Assembly: GCF_014193655.1 (NCBI RefSeq)
Contig: NZ_JACHZQ010000001.1
Coordinates: forward strand, 186,001 to 250,000
Length of the DNA: 64,000 nt
Origin: Rhizobium sp. BK313
GTDB taxonomy: Bacteria; Pseudomonadota; Alphaproteobacteria; Rhizobiales; Rhizobiaceae
Reading direction: 5' to 3'
The notes below the pieces were generated by a model, which saw nothing but the letters and a program-made list of their open reading frames with translations, did no database searches and was not told where the DNA came from. Every line of letters begins with the position of its first letter. Position 1 is the stretch's first letter. This document shows positions 34,062 through 42,241 of the stretch, one piece after another. The position numbers and the translations under genes were made by a program.

Positions 34062-34886
34062 ATGTCCACTGAAGAAAAGGTTGCAAGCCACTATACGCAT
34101 GGTTCGCTTGAGTCGACGATCCTTGGCGCTCTCACGGCCAGCGGCAAGGATATCGATCACCTCAGCATTGACGACCTCGCCGGTGTCGACGAATTCCATC
34201 TCGGACGGCGCGAGGCAACGGTGGAATTCGCCAAAGATCTCGATCTGCTCGATGGTATGCGGCTCATCGACATTGGATCGGGGATTGGCGGATCGGCGCG
34301 CTATATCGCTAGCGAGTATGGCTGTATCGTCACCGGTATCGATTTGACGGATGAATTCGTCAATGTCGCTAATGCCCTGACCGCGCGCTGCGGCATGGCC
34401 ATGCAGGTGTCGTTCCAGCGGGCGAGTGCGCTGGCACTGCCTTTCGCCGATGAAAGCTTCGAGCGGGCGACGCTGATCCATGTCGGCATGAACATTGAAG
34501 ACAAGGCGGCACTGTTCGGGGAGATCCGGCGAGTGCTGAAGCGTGGCGGTCGGTTCGGCCTTTACGAGATCATGCAGGTTCGCGACGGTGCGCTGCCGTA
34601 TCCGATGCCCTGGGCCATGACGCCGGAGACGAGCTTCGTGCGAAGCCCCGCGACCTATCGACAACTGCTTAGTGATGCCCGCTTGACGGTGGAGTTCGAA
34701 CAGGACCGTAGCGCGTTGGCGATCCGGCTGGCGCAGGAAATGCGCGCCAGCGCCGAAAACGGCGGACAGGCGCTGAGCCTCGGTGCGCTGATGGGGCCGA
34801 GGGCAGCGGAGAGGATGGGCAATGTCAGCACGTCGGTCGTAGGCGGGTTGATTGCGCCGATCGAGATGGTCGCCAAGGCCGATTGA
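34062..34886 (+). CDS. SAM-dependent methyltransferase (class I)
   Basis: 274 residues. Motif I LIDIGSGIGGSARYIA, acidic loop TGIDLTDEFV and post-motif FADESFERATLIHVGMNIEDK place it with small-molecule methyltransferases resembling glycine/sarcosine or ubiquinone-type enzymes. ATG 34062 follows GGAGGGATC. Substrate unknown. It sits just upstream of the fluoride riboswitch, in its own transcription unit. Confidence 0.85.
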   Translation: MSTEEKVASHYTHGSLESTILGALTASGKDIDHLSIDDLAGVDEFHLGRREATVEFAKDLDLLDGMRLIDIGSGIGGSARYIASEYGCIVTGIDLTDEFVNVANALTARCGMAMQVSFQRASALALPFADESFERATLIHVGMNIEDKAALFGEIRRVLKRGGRFGLYEIMQVRDGALPYPMPWAMTPETSFVRSPATYRQLLSDARLTVEFEQDRSALAIRLAQEMRASAENGGQALSLGALMGPRAAERMGNVSTSVVGGLIAPIEMVAKAD

Positions 34887-34951
34887 TGGAGGCCGAGCTT
34901 GCGACACCTGGATTGACAGGGGCGCTCTTCTGTCTGTATGGAAAATCCAAC

Positions 34952-35025
34952 GGCAATGGATTCTGCCGGGCCATGGTGGCCGAACCGCTACTCTGAATTT
35001 CCAGAGACGCTGATGACTCCTACTC
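34952..35025 (+). promoter_or_regulatory. Fluoride riboswitch (crcB motif) aptamer
   Basis: The segment starts GGCAATGG and ends CTGATGACTCCTAC, the two most conserved blocks of the crcB RNA motif, with ACCGC at 34984-34988 and a CTCT/AGAG stem (34991-34994 / 35003-35006) between them. It lies 120 nt before the CLC-F gene. The 3' aptamer strand overlaps a competing hairpin at 35020-35051, giving an obvious switch. Confidence 0.93.
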
Positions 35026-35051
35026 GATACGCCCGGTGGGCGAAGGAGTAG
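35020..35051 (+). promoter_or_regulatory. Expression platform hairpin of the fluoride riboswitch
   Basis: CTACTC (35020-35025) can pair with GAGTAG (35046-35051) around an inner GCCC/GGGC stem. This uses the 3' strand of the aptamer, so fluoride binding would prevent it. No T-run follows, so the control step may be Rho-dependent or act on RNA folding rather than intrinsic termination. Confidence 0.55.
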
Positions 35052-35144
35052 AGTCGTGCCCGTAATCCTGCTGTTACCCCTTTCTCAATCAATGATAACT
35101 GTCCCCGACGGGCCTGCCGCTGGTCTTCCGGGAGGGGCGAACTG

Positions 35145-36548
35145 ATGTCCGCATCCGCATTTTTTCATCATCGTTTTCAGCAACTGCGCAGCATATTCAA
35201 ATGGATGATCCTGGTGTTACCGATGGCCGCCGCGGTCGGCTCGCTCTGCGCCCTGTTTCTGTGGAGCCTCGACCGGGCGACGGAGGCGCGTTTCGATTGT
35301 CCCTGGCTGATTTTTTTGATGCCGGTCGCGGGTTTCCTGATGGTGCTGGCCTACCAGCGCTTTGGTCGAGGGGCGGAAGGCGGCAATAATCTGATCGTCG
35401 ATCAGATCCATGAGCCCGGCGGCGGTGTGCCGCTGCGCATGGCGCCATTCATCCTGGTCTCGACCGTATTGACGCATCTGGTCGGCGGTTCGGCGGGGCG
35501 CGAGGGGACCGCGGTGCAACTCGGCGGCAGTATCGCGAGCGCCTTCGCCAAGCTTTTCCGGCTGAGCCACGCCGAGGTTCGTATCCTGCTGATGGCCGGT
35601 ATTGCCGCCGGCTTCGGTGCAGTGTTCGGCACTCCGATTGCCGGTGCTGTCTTTGCGCTCGAGGTTCTGACCATCGGGCGCATGCAATACGAGGCTCTGA
35701 TCCCTTCTCTTGCGGCAGCGATTGCGGCTGACTGGACCTGCCATGCCTGGGGTATCGAGCACATTCAATATCACATCGCCTATCTTGCCGGCACGCCGGC
35801 AAGCACGTTCCATCTCGATGCGCTGCTACTTGCGAAGGTCGGCGTCGCCGGCGTGCTGTTCGGACTGATGGCCCGCTGCTTCAGCGAAATTTCCCATGGG
35901 ATGTCAGCGGCTTTCAAAAGGGTGTGTGCTTATGCGCCGCTTCGGCCGGTGATTGCGAGCATTGTGCTGATCGGCCTCGTCTATGTCCTCGGCACGCGCG
36001 AATATCTTGGCCTCGGTGTCTGGTCGCCCAATCCCGGCGATGCGACGATTCCAGGTTTCTTCGATCCGGGGCGCATCGACTATTGGAGCTGGTTCTGGAA
36101 GACGGTTTTTACGATCGTGACACTCAGCGCCGGTTTCAAAGGGGGCGAAGTGACGCCGCTGTTCTTCATCGGCGCCGCACTCGGCAATGCCATTGCCGCC
36201 GTTCTCGGCGCGCCGGTCGATCTTTTCGCGGCACTCGGCTTTGTGGCGGTTTTTGCGGGGGCCACCAATACACCGCTCGCCTGCATGATCATGGGTGTCG
36301 AACTCTTCGGCTCGACGCATACCGTCTATCTCGCCGTTGCCTGCTTCCTTGCCTACATCTGTAGTGGCCACACTAGCATCTATCTGTCGCAGCGCATCGG
36401 CATTGCAAAAAGCGCCGCAGCCAATCACATTCCCTCTGATACTCCCCTTCGTCACGTTCGCGATTTCAAGGCCAATGCGTTGGGCGACGCGATCGGCGGA
36501 GCTCTCCAGGCGCCATCGCAATCCCAACGAAAAAGTTCGGGATCATGA
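35145..36548 (+). CDS. CLC-F fluoride/proton antiporter
   Basis: 467-residue CLC channel/antiporter with about ten membrane helices. [14 protein letters not shown] holds the gating glutamate; the usual GSGIP is replaced by [13 protein letters not shown], a pattern typical of fluoride-specific CLCs; [17 protein letters not shown] is the second conserved segment. It exports fluoride against the gradient. GGGAGGGG precedes ATG 35145. The riboswitch upstream and crcB downstream confirm the role. Confidence 0.93.
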   Translation: MSASAFFHHRFQQLRSIFKWMILVLPMAAAVGSLCALFLWSLDRATEARFDCPWLIFLMPVAGFLMVLAYQRFGRGAEGGNNLIVDQIHEPGGGVPLRMAPFILVSTVLTHLVGGSAGREGTAVQLGGSIASAFAKLFRLSHAEVRILLMAGIAAGFGAVFGTPIAGAVFALEVLTIGRMQYEALIPSLAAAIAADWTCHAWGIEHIQYHIAYLAGTPASTFHLDALLLAKVGVAGVLFGLMARCFSEISHGMSAAFKRVCAYAPLRPVIASIVLIGLVYVLGTREYLGLGVWSPNPGDATIPGFFDPGRIDYWSWFWKTVFTIVTLSAGFKGGEVTPLFFIGAALGNAIAAVLGAPVDLFAALGFVAVFAGATNTPLACMIMGVELFGSTHTVYLAVACFLAYICSGHTSIYLSQRIGIAKSAAANHIPSDTPLRHVRDFKANALGDAIGGALQAPSQSQRKSSGS

Positions 36549-36712
36549 TCCGTCGCGAACTTGCTCCGAAAGAAATCGGCCTGGTCCGCATCTGCATCGG
36601 GCAGCGCGATAAGTTGCGGCCAAAGCATTGCGATGCGGTCGGCCTTGAGAGCAAGGCCAGCATGTTCCGCAATCAGATATCGTTGTCTGATTTTACGAGG
36701 GGAGTTCCATGA
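36545..36712 (+). CDS. 55-residue ORF coupled between the CLC-F and crcB genes
   Basis: ATG 36545 overlaps the CLC-F stop (ATGA) and its TGA (36710-36712) overlaps the crcB start (ATGA), a double translational coupling that is unlikely by chance. The product begins [20 protein letters not shown] and has no membrane segment. [12 protein letters not shown] loosely resembles the LRIFIGESDK start of DUF190 proteins, which often accompany crcB, so it could be a shortened relative; that is a weak hypothesis. Its coding status is supported only by the overlaps. Confidence 0.5.
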   Translation: MIRRELAPKEIGLVRICIGQRDKLRPKHCDAVGLESKASMFRNQISLSDFTRGVP

Positions 36713-37098
36713 ACTATCTGATCGTCTTCCTTGGCGCTGGATTGGGCGGCGCCTTTCGTCTCGGTGTCAATCAAGCCGCCGCCCGCTTGCTGGGCCTCGC
36801 ATTTCCCTTTGGGACACTTGCGGTCAATATCGTCGGCTCATTGATCATGGGTCTGTTGACCGAATATTTCGTCCTCCGCAGTGGCCTGTCGCAAGAGCTG
36901 CGGCTTTTCCTCACGACCGGAATCCTTGGCGGCTTCACGACATTCTCAAGCTTTTCACTGGATACCGTCGCCCTTTGGGAGCGCGGTCAGTGGGCTGTCT
37001 CCCTGATCTATGTTGCACTATCTGTCCTCTTGTCGATGGCCGCGCTGATCGTCGGGCTCACGATTATCCGGCTGCTCGGGCAAGGCCAGGCCGCATAA
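36709..37098 (+). CDS. crcB: Fluoride channel CrcB/Fluc
   Basis: 129 residues, four membrane helices. Fluc motifs: GLGGAFRLGVNQ, PFGTLAVNIVGSLIMG (pore asparagine region) and GGFTTFSSFSLDT (the sodium-site and phenylalanine-box region). Works as a dual-topology dimer letting fluoride leave the cell. A single gene is present, not the tandem pair of some Gram-positives. Third gene of the fluoride operon. Confidence 0.95.
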   Translation: MNYLIVFLGAGLGGAFRLGVNQAAARLLGLAFPFGTLAVNIVGSLIMGLLTEYFVLRSGLSQELRLFLTTGILGGFTTFSSFSLDTVALWERGQWAVSLIYVALSVLLSMAALIVGLTIIRLLGQGQAA

Positions 37099-37461
37099 AA
37101 CTATTCACTGGGCAATTATTGTTTGGCACCGGCTGGCTGTCGAAAATGTGAAGCCGCCTGCGGCAAAAAGCATCTTTATCGGCCGTATTTTTGCCGATTC
37201 TGCGACACAGATTTCAGGAAATTCGTTGAGATTTCATCGCACAACAAAGCGCCGCTCTCGCGAACGGATTCTCTTGCGAAATTCGACTAACGGACTCATA
37301 TAATCGCCTATTGTGATCATTGCATAACAGAGGAGTCGGGCACCGATCAGGGATGGGCCGGGCAAACACTGAAATTGTCGGACCTGTTGCCTCTCCAAGA
37401 TTTCCACGCAGTCTCCCCTGAGACAAGATTTTCCTCCCCCAGATAGCCCCTACAGACAGAT
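37099..37461. other. Intergenic region between crcB and the beta-hydroxylase gene
   Basis: Contains a 9-bp inverted repeat CGGCAAAAA (37161-37169) / TTTTTGCCG (37188-37196), possibly the end of the fluoride transcript, and a perfect TATAAT (37299-37304) with TTGCGA 19 nt upstream, a possible promoter for the next gene. No open frame of note. Confidence 0.4.
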
Positions 37462-38307
37462 ATGACGGAGAGCACTTTGAGCGCACCAGCTCCCACAACC
37501 ACTGAGCCGCATGCTTCGGAGCAAACCTTCGGTACAGCCGGTATTGCGCCGATGGACCGCCCGAGCGCCATGACGCGCTTTTTCATGGGCATCGTCGCCT
37601 GGGCCGAAAGCCTCAATCTGAAATACGCCAAGCTCGGTAATCCGCCGGTCTATGACAATGCGACCTTCCCATGGGCCGCCGAGATCGAGAAGGAATATCC
37701 CGCGATCCGCGCCGAGCTGGAAAAGGTCCTGCTGCGCCAGAGCGAGCTGCCGACCTTCCAGGACATCTCCACCGACGTGAAGACCATTTCGACGGATAGC
37801 CGTTGGAAGACCTTCTTCCTTGTCGGTTTCGGCGTGAAGTCAGAGCAGAACATCAAAGCCTGCCCGAACACCTGGGCGGCGGTGCAGAAAATTCCGGGCC
37901 TGAAAACGGCGATGTTCTCGATCTTCGAGCCGGGCAAGCACCTTCCGGCCCATCGCGGCCCCTATAACGGCGTACTGCGCTTGCATGTCGGCCTCATCGT
38001 GCCTGAGCCGAACGACCAGCTCGCCATCCGCGTCGACAAGCAGGTCTGCCATTGGCAGGAAGGCAAGGCGCTGATCTTCGACGATGCCTATGAGCACGAG
38101 GCCTGGAACCATACCGACAAGACGCGCGTGGTTCTGTTCGTCGATTTCGTCAAGCCGCTGAAATTCCCGGCCCGCTTGGTCAATTGGGCGCTGATGAACC
38201 TGGCGATCTTCACGCCGTTCATCCGCGAAGGCCTCGACAATCACAAGGAATGGGAAAAGAAGTTCTACGCCGAAGCCGAAGCGCTGAGAAACCGTCCGAA
38301 GGCATAA
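37462..38307 (+). CDS. Aspartyl/asparaginyl beta-hydroxylase family dioxygenase (LpxO/OlsC-like)
   Basis: 281 residues. The Fe(II)/2-oxoglutarate site is seen as HRGPYNGVLRLHVGL (His175) and DAYEHEAWNHTDKTRVV (His212 plus Arg222 for 2-oxoglutarate). Bacterial relatives LpxO and rhizobial OlsC hydroxylate fatty acyl chains of lipid A or ornithine lipids, aiding acid and temperature tolerance, so a membrane-lipid role is more likely than protein hydroxylation. Hydrophobic segments near 38-50 and 236-250 fit membrane association. The ribosome site before ATG 37462 is weak. Confidence 0.85.
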   Translation: MTESTLSAPAPTTTEPHASEQTFGTAGIAPMDRPSAMTRFFMGIVAWAESLNLKYAKLGNPPVYDNATFPWAAEIEKEYPAIRAELEKVLLRQSELPTFQDISTDVKTISTDSRWKTFFLVGFGVKSEQNIKACPNTWAAVQKIPGLKTAMFSIFEPGKHLPAHRGPYNGVLRLHVGLIVPEPNDQLAIRVDKQVCHWQEGKALIFDDAYEHEAWNHTDKTRVVLFVDFVKPLKFPARLVNWALMNLAIFTPFIREGLDNHKEWEKKFYAEAEALRNRPKA

Positions 38308-38336
38308 CGCGCATCGCCTGCGAACTTTATGGAAAA

Positions 38337-38371
38337 CCCCGGAATCCTCTGCGGATTCCGGGGTTTTGTTT
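38337..38371. terminator. Strong bidirectional Rho-independent terminator
   Basis: CCCCGGAATCC / GGATTCCGGGG, 11-bp perfect stem, 5-nt loop, followed by TTTTGTTT on the plus strand and preceded by AAAA, so it works both ways between the convergent beta-hydroxylase and flotillin genes. Confidence 0.9.
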
Positions 38372-38402
38372 ACAGGTAGCGCAGGTGGAGCTGCTACGCC
38401 GC

Positions 38403-40109
38403 CTACTTGTCTACTTCCACGTCTTCGAGATCATCTCCGTTCGGAGGCGCAGCAGCGGTCTTGCTATCCAGATTGGCAAGCAGTGCGGAGATGGCATTGT
38501 CTCCCTGGAAGCCGGCTTCCTTGAGCAGGCGATCGAGGATCGGCTTGTTGGCCTGGTAGGAGAGTAACTGACCGGCGAGGCCTTCGCCCAAGCCGACGCC
38601 GCTGCTGCCGTTCGTCCCGTTCCCGTTGCGACCAAGCATGCCGCCAGTGTCGAAGATCCGGATATCCGAAATCTTCTCGATCGGCTTGACCGCTTCTGCA
38701 AGCGCCGCGGGGACGATGCGGATGCGTTCGCGGGTGATCTCGTACTCGATAATGGCCGGGCTGAGCTTGTTGCGGGCTTCGTTGAGTAACGCCTCGCTCT
38801 CAGCCGTTGCCTTACCGGTTTCCAGAATCCCCTTGGCCTTGATGATCGCAGCATCGGCCTCGGCGGTAGCCAGGGTCTTGATAGCGTCGGCCTGATTGGT
38901 TGCCGCCTGCCTTTCGGCTTCGGCGGCAATAGTGACGGCCGTCGCCTGGGTCTGAGCCCGCTTTTGCGCGTCGATCACCGCAATCTGCTTTTCACGCTCG
39001 GCGATTTCGACGGCTCGGGCGGTGCCGACCTTTTCTTCCGCGGCAATAGCGAGTGCACGGGCAGCCTCGGCCTTTGCTTTTGCTTCCGACTCCTCTCGGC
39101 TCTTGTTGGCAACCGCAATGGCGCTTTCCTGCGCAACGATTTGAATATCGCGTTTCGCTTCGGTGTCGCGCTGCTGCACGGCTCGGGTCGAGTCGATATT
39201 GGCGGATTCACGCGCTTGCTTCGCAGTGGCTTCGCGTTCGGCGATTGCCTGCTCGGCCGCGATGCGGGCTTCTTCTTCCGCGCGTTTGGCGGCCTGTTCC
39301 TGCTGCGCGGTTTCGGCTCGGGTTGCGGCGGATTTGTTGGCGATGTCGCGCTGCTGGCTGAGTTCGGCCTCGCGCTTCGTCCGCTCGATGGTCAAGGATT
39401 GTTGTCGAGCTTCCAGGTCCTTTTGCGCGATAGCCACTTCGGTATCGCGCACGATTTCGTTACGCTCCTTCTTGCGGCCTTCGGTGACACGGGTGAGTGC
39501 CGCCAGACCGTGGGCGTCGAAGAAGTTGTTGGCGTTGAAGTGCTTGATATCCGTCTGATCGAGGCGTGTCAGCGACACGGATTCGAGTTCGAGACCATTC
39601 GACTGCAGGTCGGCGCCGACGGCTTCCTGCACAGCCTTGACAAAATCCATGCGCTGCTCCTGCAGGGCATCGAGGTTCATGGTGGCGGCGACGGAGCGCA
39701 GGCTGTCGACGAACTTCGCTTCGATCAACTGGCGCAGTTGCTCTGTGTCGTTGGTGCGGCTGCCAAGCGTCTGGGCTGCAAGCGCAATGGAGGATATGTC
39801 CGGCTTTACCCGCACATAGAATTCGGCGCCGATATCGACACGCATGCGGTCCTTGGTGATCAGCGCGTCACCTTCGCCGCGGTGGACCTCCAGCCGCAGG
39901 GTCTTGAGGTTGACGCGGGCGATCGAGTGGAAGATCGGCAAGACGACGGAACCACCGTCGAGGACGACTTTCTGGCCACCGAGGCCGGTGCGCACATAGG
40001 CTTCGTCCCGGCTTGAGCGGACATAGAGCGAGGCGAGGACAAAGCCGATCCCGAGGATCAGGACAATGCCGATGCCTGCTGGCAGAATAAGGTCGTATAG
40101 GCCGTTCAT
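38403..40109 (-). CDS. Flotillin / YqiK family membrane scaffold protein
   Basis: 568 residues. One N-terminal membrane helix (LILPAGIGIVLILGIGFVLASLYV), an SPFH/band-7 domain (about 40-200) and a very long coiled coil rich in Ala, Glu and Lys (about 215-440), then a C-terminal region ending in acidic GDDLEDVEVDK. Flotillins organise membrane microdomains. Its start overlaps the stop of the YqiJ-like gene by one base, and pspA is first in the operon: a membrane-integrity module like yqiJK with PspA. Confidence 0.92.
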   Translation of the reverse strand: MNGLYDLILPAGIGIVLILGIGFVLASLYVRSSRDEAYVRTGLGGQKVVLDGGSVVLPIFHSIARVNLKTLRLEVHRGEGDALITKDRMRVDIGAEFYVRVKPDISSIALAAQTLGSRTNDTEQLRQLIEAKFVDSLRSVAATMNLDALQEQRMDFVKAVQEAVGADLQSNGLELESVSLTRLDQTDIKHFNANNFFDAHGLAALTRVTEGRKKERNEIVRDTEVAIAQKDLEARQQSLTIERTKREAELSQQRDIANKSAATRAETAQQEQAAKRAEEEARIAAEQAIAEREATAKQARESANIDSTRAVQQRDTEAKRDIQIVAQESAIAVANKSREESEAKAKAEAARALAIAAEEKVGTARAVEIAEREKQIAVIDAQKRAQTQATAVTIAAEAERQAATNQADAIKTLATAEADAAIIKAKGILETGKATAESEALLNEARNKLSPAIIEYEITRERIRIVPAALAEAVKPIEKISDIRIFDTGGMLGRNGNGTNGSSGVGLGEGLAGQLLSYQANKPILDRLLKEAGFQGDNAISALLANLDSKTAAAPPNGDDLEDVEVDK

Positions 40110-40759
40110 TAGTGTTGCTCCGTAGAGGATTGATCATCGGCACCGATAAGGTCCGATGGGGCGGGAACTGCGATGAAGATGTCGGCCTTGCGGTCGACAA
40201 GAAGGACTTTGGCACCGACTGCAAGTGGGCCTTCGCCTTTGGCCGCGCCGGCGCGCAACTGGTGCCAGTTGCCGTGCGCGTCCTTAACAGAGACGCGGCC
40301 GGGCAGGCCTTGGTCCAAAGGGCCGATGGTCACCTTGGCCGTGCAACCGACGAAATCGGCGATATCAACGGCATAGGTCTCGTCGCGCGGGACCAGCCGC
40401 GCGACGGTACGTGTCGAGCCTCTCACCATCGGGATGGTGAGCAGGATAGCCGGCGGCACCGCAGCGATGGTCGGCAGCGGCGCCCAGACGATGTCGGCGA
40501 CCGTCTGGATCGCAAAGCCTGTAAAGGCGAAGATGCCAAGCGCCAGCAGGACCAGGATCAACAGCGGCACGCCGCCGACATTGATCCAGGAGAGCAAACC
40601 GGCGACAAAGCCGTCATGGCTCTCCAAATGCGGCTTGCCGATCAACTGGCTCAAGGAAAAGCCGAGCATCATCGACAGGATTTCGATCACGATCAGGCCG
40701 ACGAGGATTGTTGCCGCGACCGCAAAGGGCGCGCATTCAGGTGCGAGAAAGAGGTGCAT
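40109..40759 (-). CDS. YqiJ-like OB-fold membrane protein
   Basis: 216 residues with three hydrophobic segments (about 10-35, 60-84 and 90-112) and a C-terminal cytoplasmic OB/NfeD-like beta domain (about 125-200; FVGCTAKVTIGPLDQGLPGRVSVKD). NfeD/YqiJ proteins are partners of flotillins. It starts 5 nt after the pspA stop. Confidence 0.85.
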   Translation of the reverse strand: MHLFLAPECAPFAVAATILVGLIVIEILSMMLGFSLSQLIGKPHLESHDGFVAGLLSWINVGGVPLLILVLLALGIFAFTGFAIQTVADIVWAPLPTIAAVPPAILLTIPMVRGSTRTVARLVPRDETYAVDIADFVGCTAKVTIGPLDQGLPGRVSVKDAHGNWHQLRAGAAKGEGPLAVGAKVLLVDRKADIFIAVPAPSDLIGADDQSSTEQH

Positions 40760-40764
40760 CGTCG

Positions 40765-41910
40765 TTACTGACTATTGGCCTTGAAGCGCGCAAGGCGGGC
40801 TTCGATGGCCTGTTCCCGGTGCAGCCGGTCAAGCTCGTCGAGTTCCGCACTGGTTGCGGGTTCGCCCGCGGGGACGCCGGTCATGCGCGAGACCGCGGCG
40901 GCGGCACGGGCGGCGTCGACGGTGGCCGTGTTGCGTGGCTTGCCGCCCGTTGCTTCCTCGGGCGAGTGGCGGGCCGCGCTGCGTTTGAAATCGACCAGCC
41001 GGGCTTCCGCCTCGCGACGTGTGGCGAGTATGGCCTGCAGGGCCTTCTGACCTTCGTCGATCTGCTGATGCGCATCGGCCAGCGCCTTGTCGATTGCAGC
41101 GATCTGGGCTTCAAGATCGATCTGACGGGCGACGCCGGCCTTGGCGAGATCGTTCCGGCCGGCCGAGACCGCAAGCCGGATCTTTTCGTCGAGGCTTGCG
41201 AGATCGTCGGTGATTTCAGTTCGGCGGCTCTGGATTCGGTATTCCTCGGCGCGTGACTTGCCGAGATCGGTGCGGGCCTCGTCGGCAGCAGTGTCGATTT
41301 CGCGCAGCGCCTGCTCGACGACTGCGATCTTGTTTGTGCCTTCGGCCTTGTCGACCGCCGCGTTGGCGAGGCCGGCTATCAGTCGTCCCATGCGGGACAG
41401 TATGCTTTCATTCATCATCATATTTTCCTCCGTTCGGGGGGAGTTTGGCGTTACGCCGATGTGAATCTCATAGTGGCCGCCATCGGCGATCAGGTAGGCG
41501 GGAAAGATGCTCTTCCATCCCCTGAAATAACCGGCCACGTCGAAAGGAACGGCCACACGGCCGCGCACCGTCGAGATCGTCAGGTCCGACGGACCCTTAA
41601 TGGCAAAAAGTTTTTCATCGAGCGGCAGGCGGCTGACATCGACCGCTCCGCCGCGATTGGCCGCAAAATCACGCAGTCCGAGCGTCACAAAACGCGCGGG
41701 CAATCCGGTGCGTTCGCGGATGATTTCATAGGCAAGATCATGCAAAAGCACGAGGTTAGCCCCAGCTTTGTCAGAAGCAACCTCCGTCAGAATCGTCATC
41801 ATCTGCGCGTATGCGGCAAAGGTCTCATCCAACGCGTGCCGGGCTGCGCTATCCGGAACGAGTTCGTAACGCAGGAGCGATCGGCGCGAAGGACTTGGTG
41901 TCTGTGCCAT
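40765..41910 (-). CDS. pspA: PspA/IM30 protein with an in-frame TnpB-like N-terminal extension
   Basis: The open frame is 381 codons. Residues 166-381 are a PspA/IM30 coiled-coil protein (MNESILSRMGRLIAGLANAA) of normal size, 216 residues. Residues about 10-155 resemble the N-terminal domain of IS605-type TnpB/OrfB proteins: RYELVPDSAARHALDETF, YEIIRERTGLPAR, LDEKLFAIKGPSDLTIST, GRVAVPFDVAGYF and HYEIHIGV; the frame moves to PspA just where RuvC-I would begin. A GGAGG 5 nt before ATG 41421 shows PspA is probably also translated alone. The long start at 41910 has a poor ribosome site. Confidence 0.75.
   Translation of the reverse strand: MAQTPSPSRRSLLRYELVPDSAARHALDETFAAYAQMMTILTEVASDKAGANLVLLHDLAYEIIRERTGLPARFVTLGLRDFAANRGGAVDVSRLPLDEKLFAIKGPSDLTISTVRGRVAVPFDVAGYFRGWKSIFPAYLIADGGHYEIHIGVTPNSPRTEENMMMNESILSRMGRLIAGLANAAVDKAEGTNKIAVVEQALREIDTAADEARTDLGKSRAEEYRIQSRRTEITDDLASLDEKIRLAVSAGRNDLAKAGVARQIDLEAQIAAIDKALADAHQQIDEGQKALQAILATRREAEARLVDFKRSAARHSPEEATGGKPRNTATVDAARAAAAVSRMTGVPAGEPATSAELDELDRLHREQAIEARLARFKANSQ
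41427..41431 (-). promoter_or_regulatory. Internal Shine-Dalgarno for PspA
   Basis: GGAGG on the minus strand, 5 nt before the first of three consecutive ATG codons (41421, 41418, 41415). It is the best ribosome site in this frame and decides that a short PspA is made. Confidence 0.75.
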
Positions 41911-42241
41911 GCTTAATAAGTAAAGTACCGCTCAGGTGCTTTTCAATAAGACGAACGGCCAAACATGGATGAATTGTAATGAACAATGGGGGAGCTAGGT
42001 TGCATTTTGTTGATGCTGCGCTCTACCTATGCGTAGACTACCATCGGCCCAGGCCGCAGTGTCGGCTTTCCGATGGTCTGGCGGCTCCGGGATTTATCCG
42101 GCGAGAACAGGCTAAGACAACTACCACCAGCAGAACGGTATTGGATCGATGCCGTTAATGACCAGAAATCAAGCGTTGAGGATCCGCCTCCGCACAGAAC
42201 CGCCGTCCGCAGAAGACGGCGGTTTGCTCTGGCAGTGATTG
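41911..42241. other. Intergenic region between the fusion enzyme and pspA
   Basis: Holds the hairpin ACCATCGG (42040-42047) / CCGATGGT (42070-42077) and the strong stem at 42198-42224. No open frame, and no GGAAC/CGTT promoter for pspA, is visible. Confidence 0.4.
42198..42224. terminator. Hairpin after the fusion-enzyme gene
   Basis: AACCGCCGTC / GACGGCGGTT, 10-bp perfect stem with a 7-nt loop, 18-44 nt after the stop codon of the 1107-residue protein. Only a short T stretch follows. Confidence 0.55.

Noticed and set aside
36561..37151. 196-codon plus-strand frame overlapping crcB
   Set aside because: Out-of-frame overlap with a well-supported crcB; arginine-rich shadow.
41421..41910. Active IS605-type element
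   Set aside because: No RuvC motif, TnpA, or element ends were seen; only an N-terminal-like domain is present.
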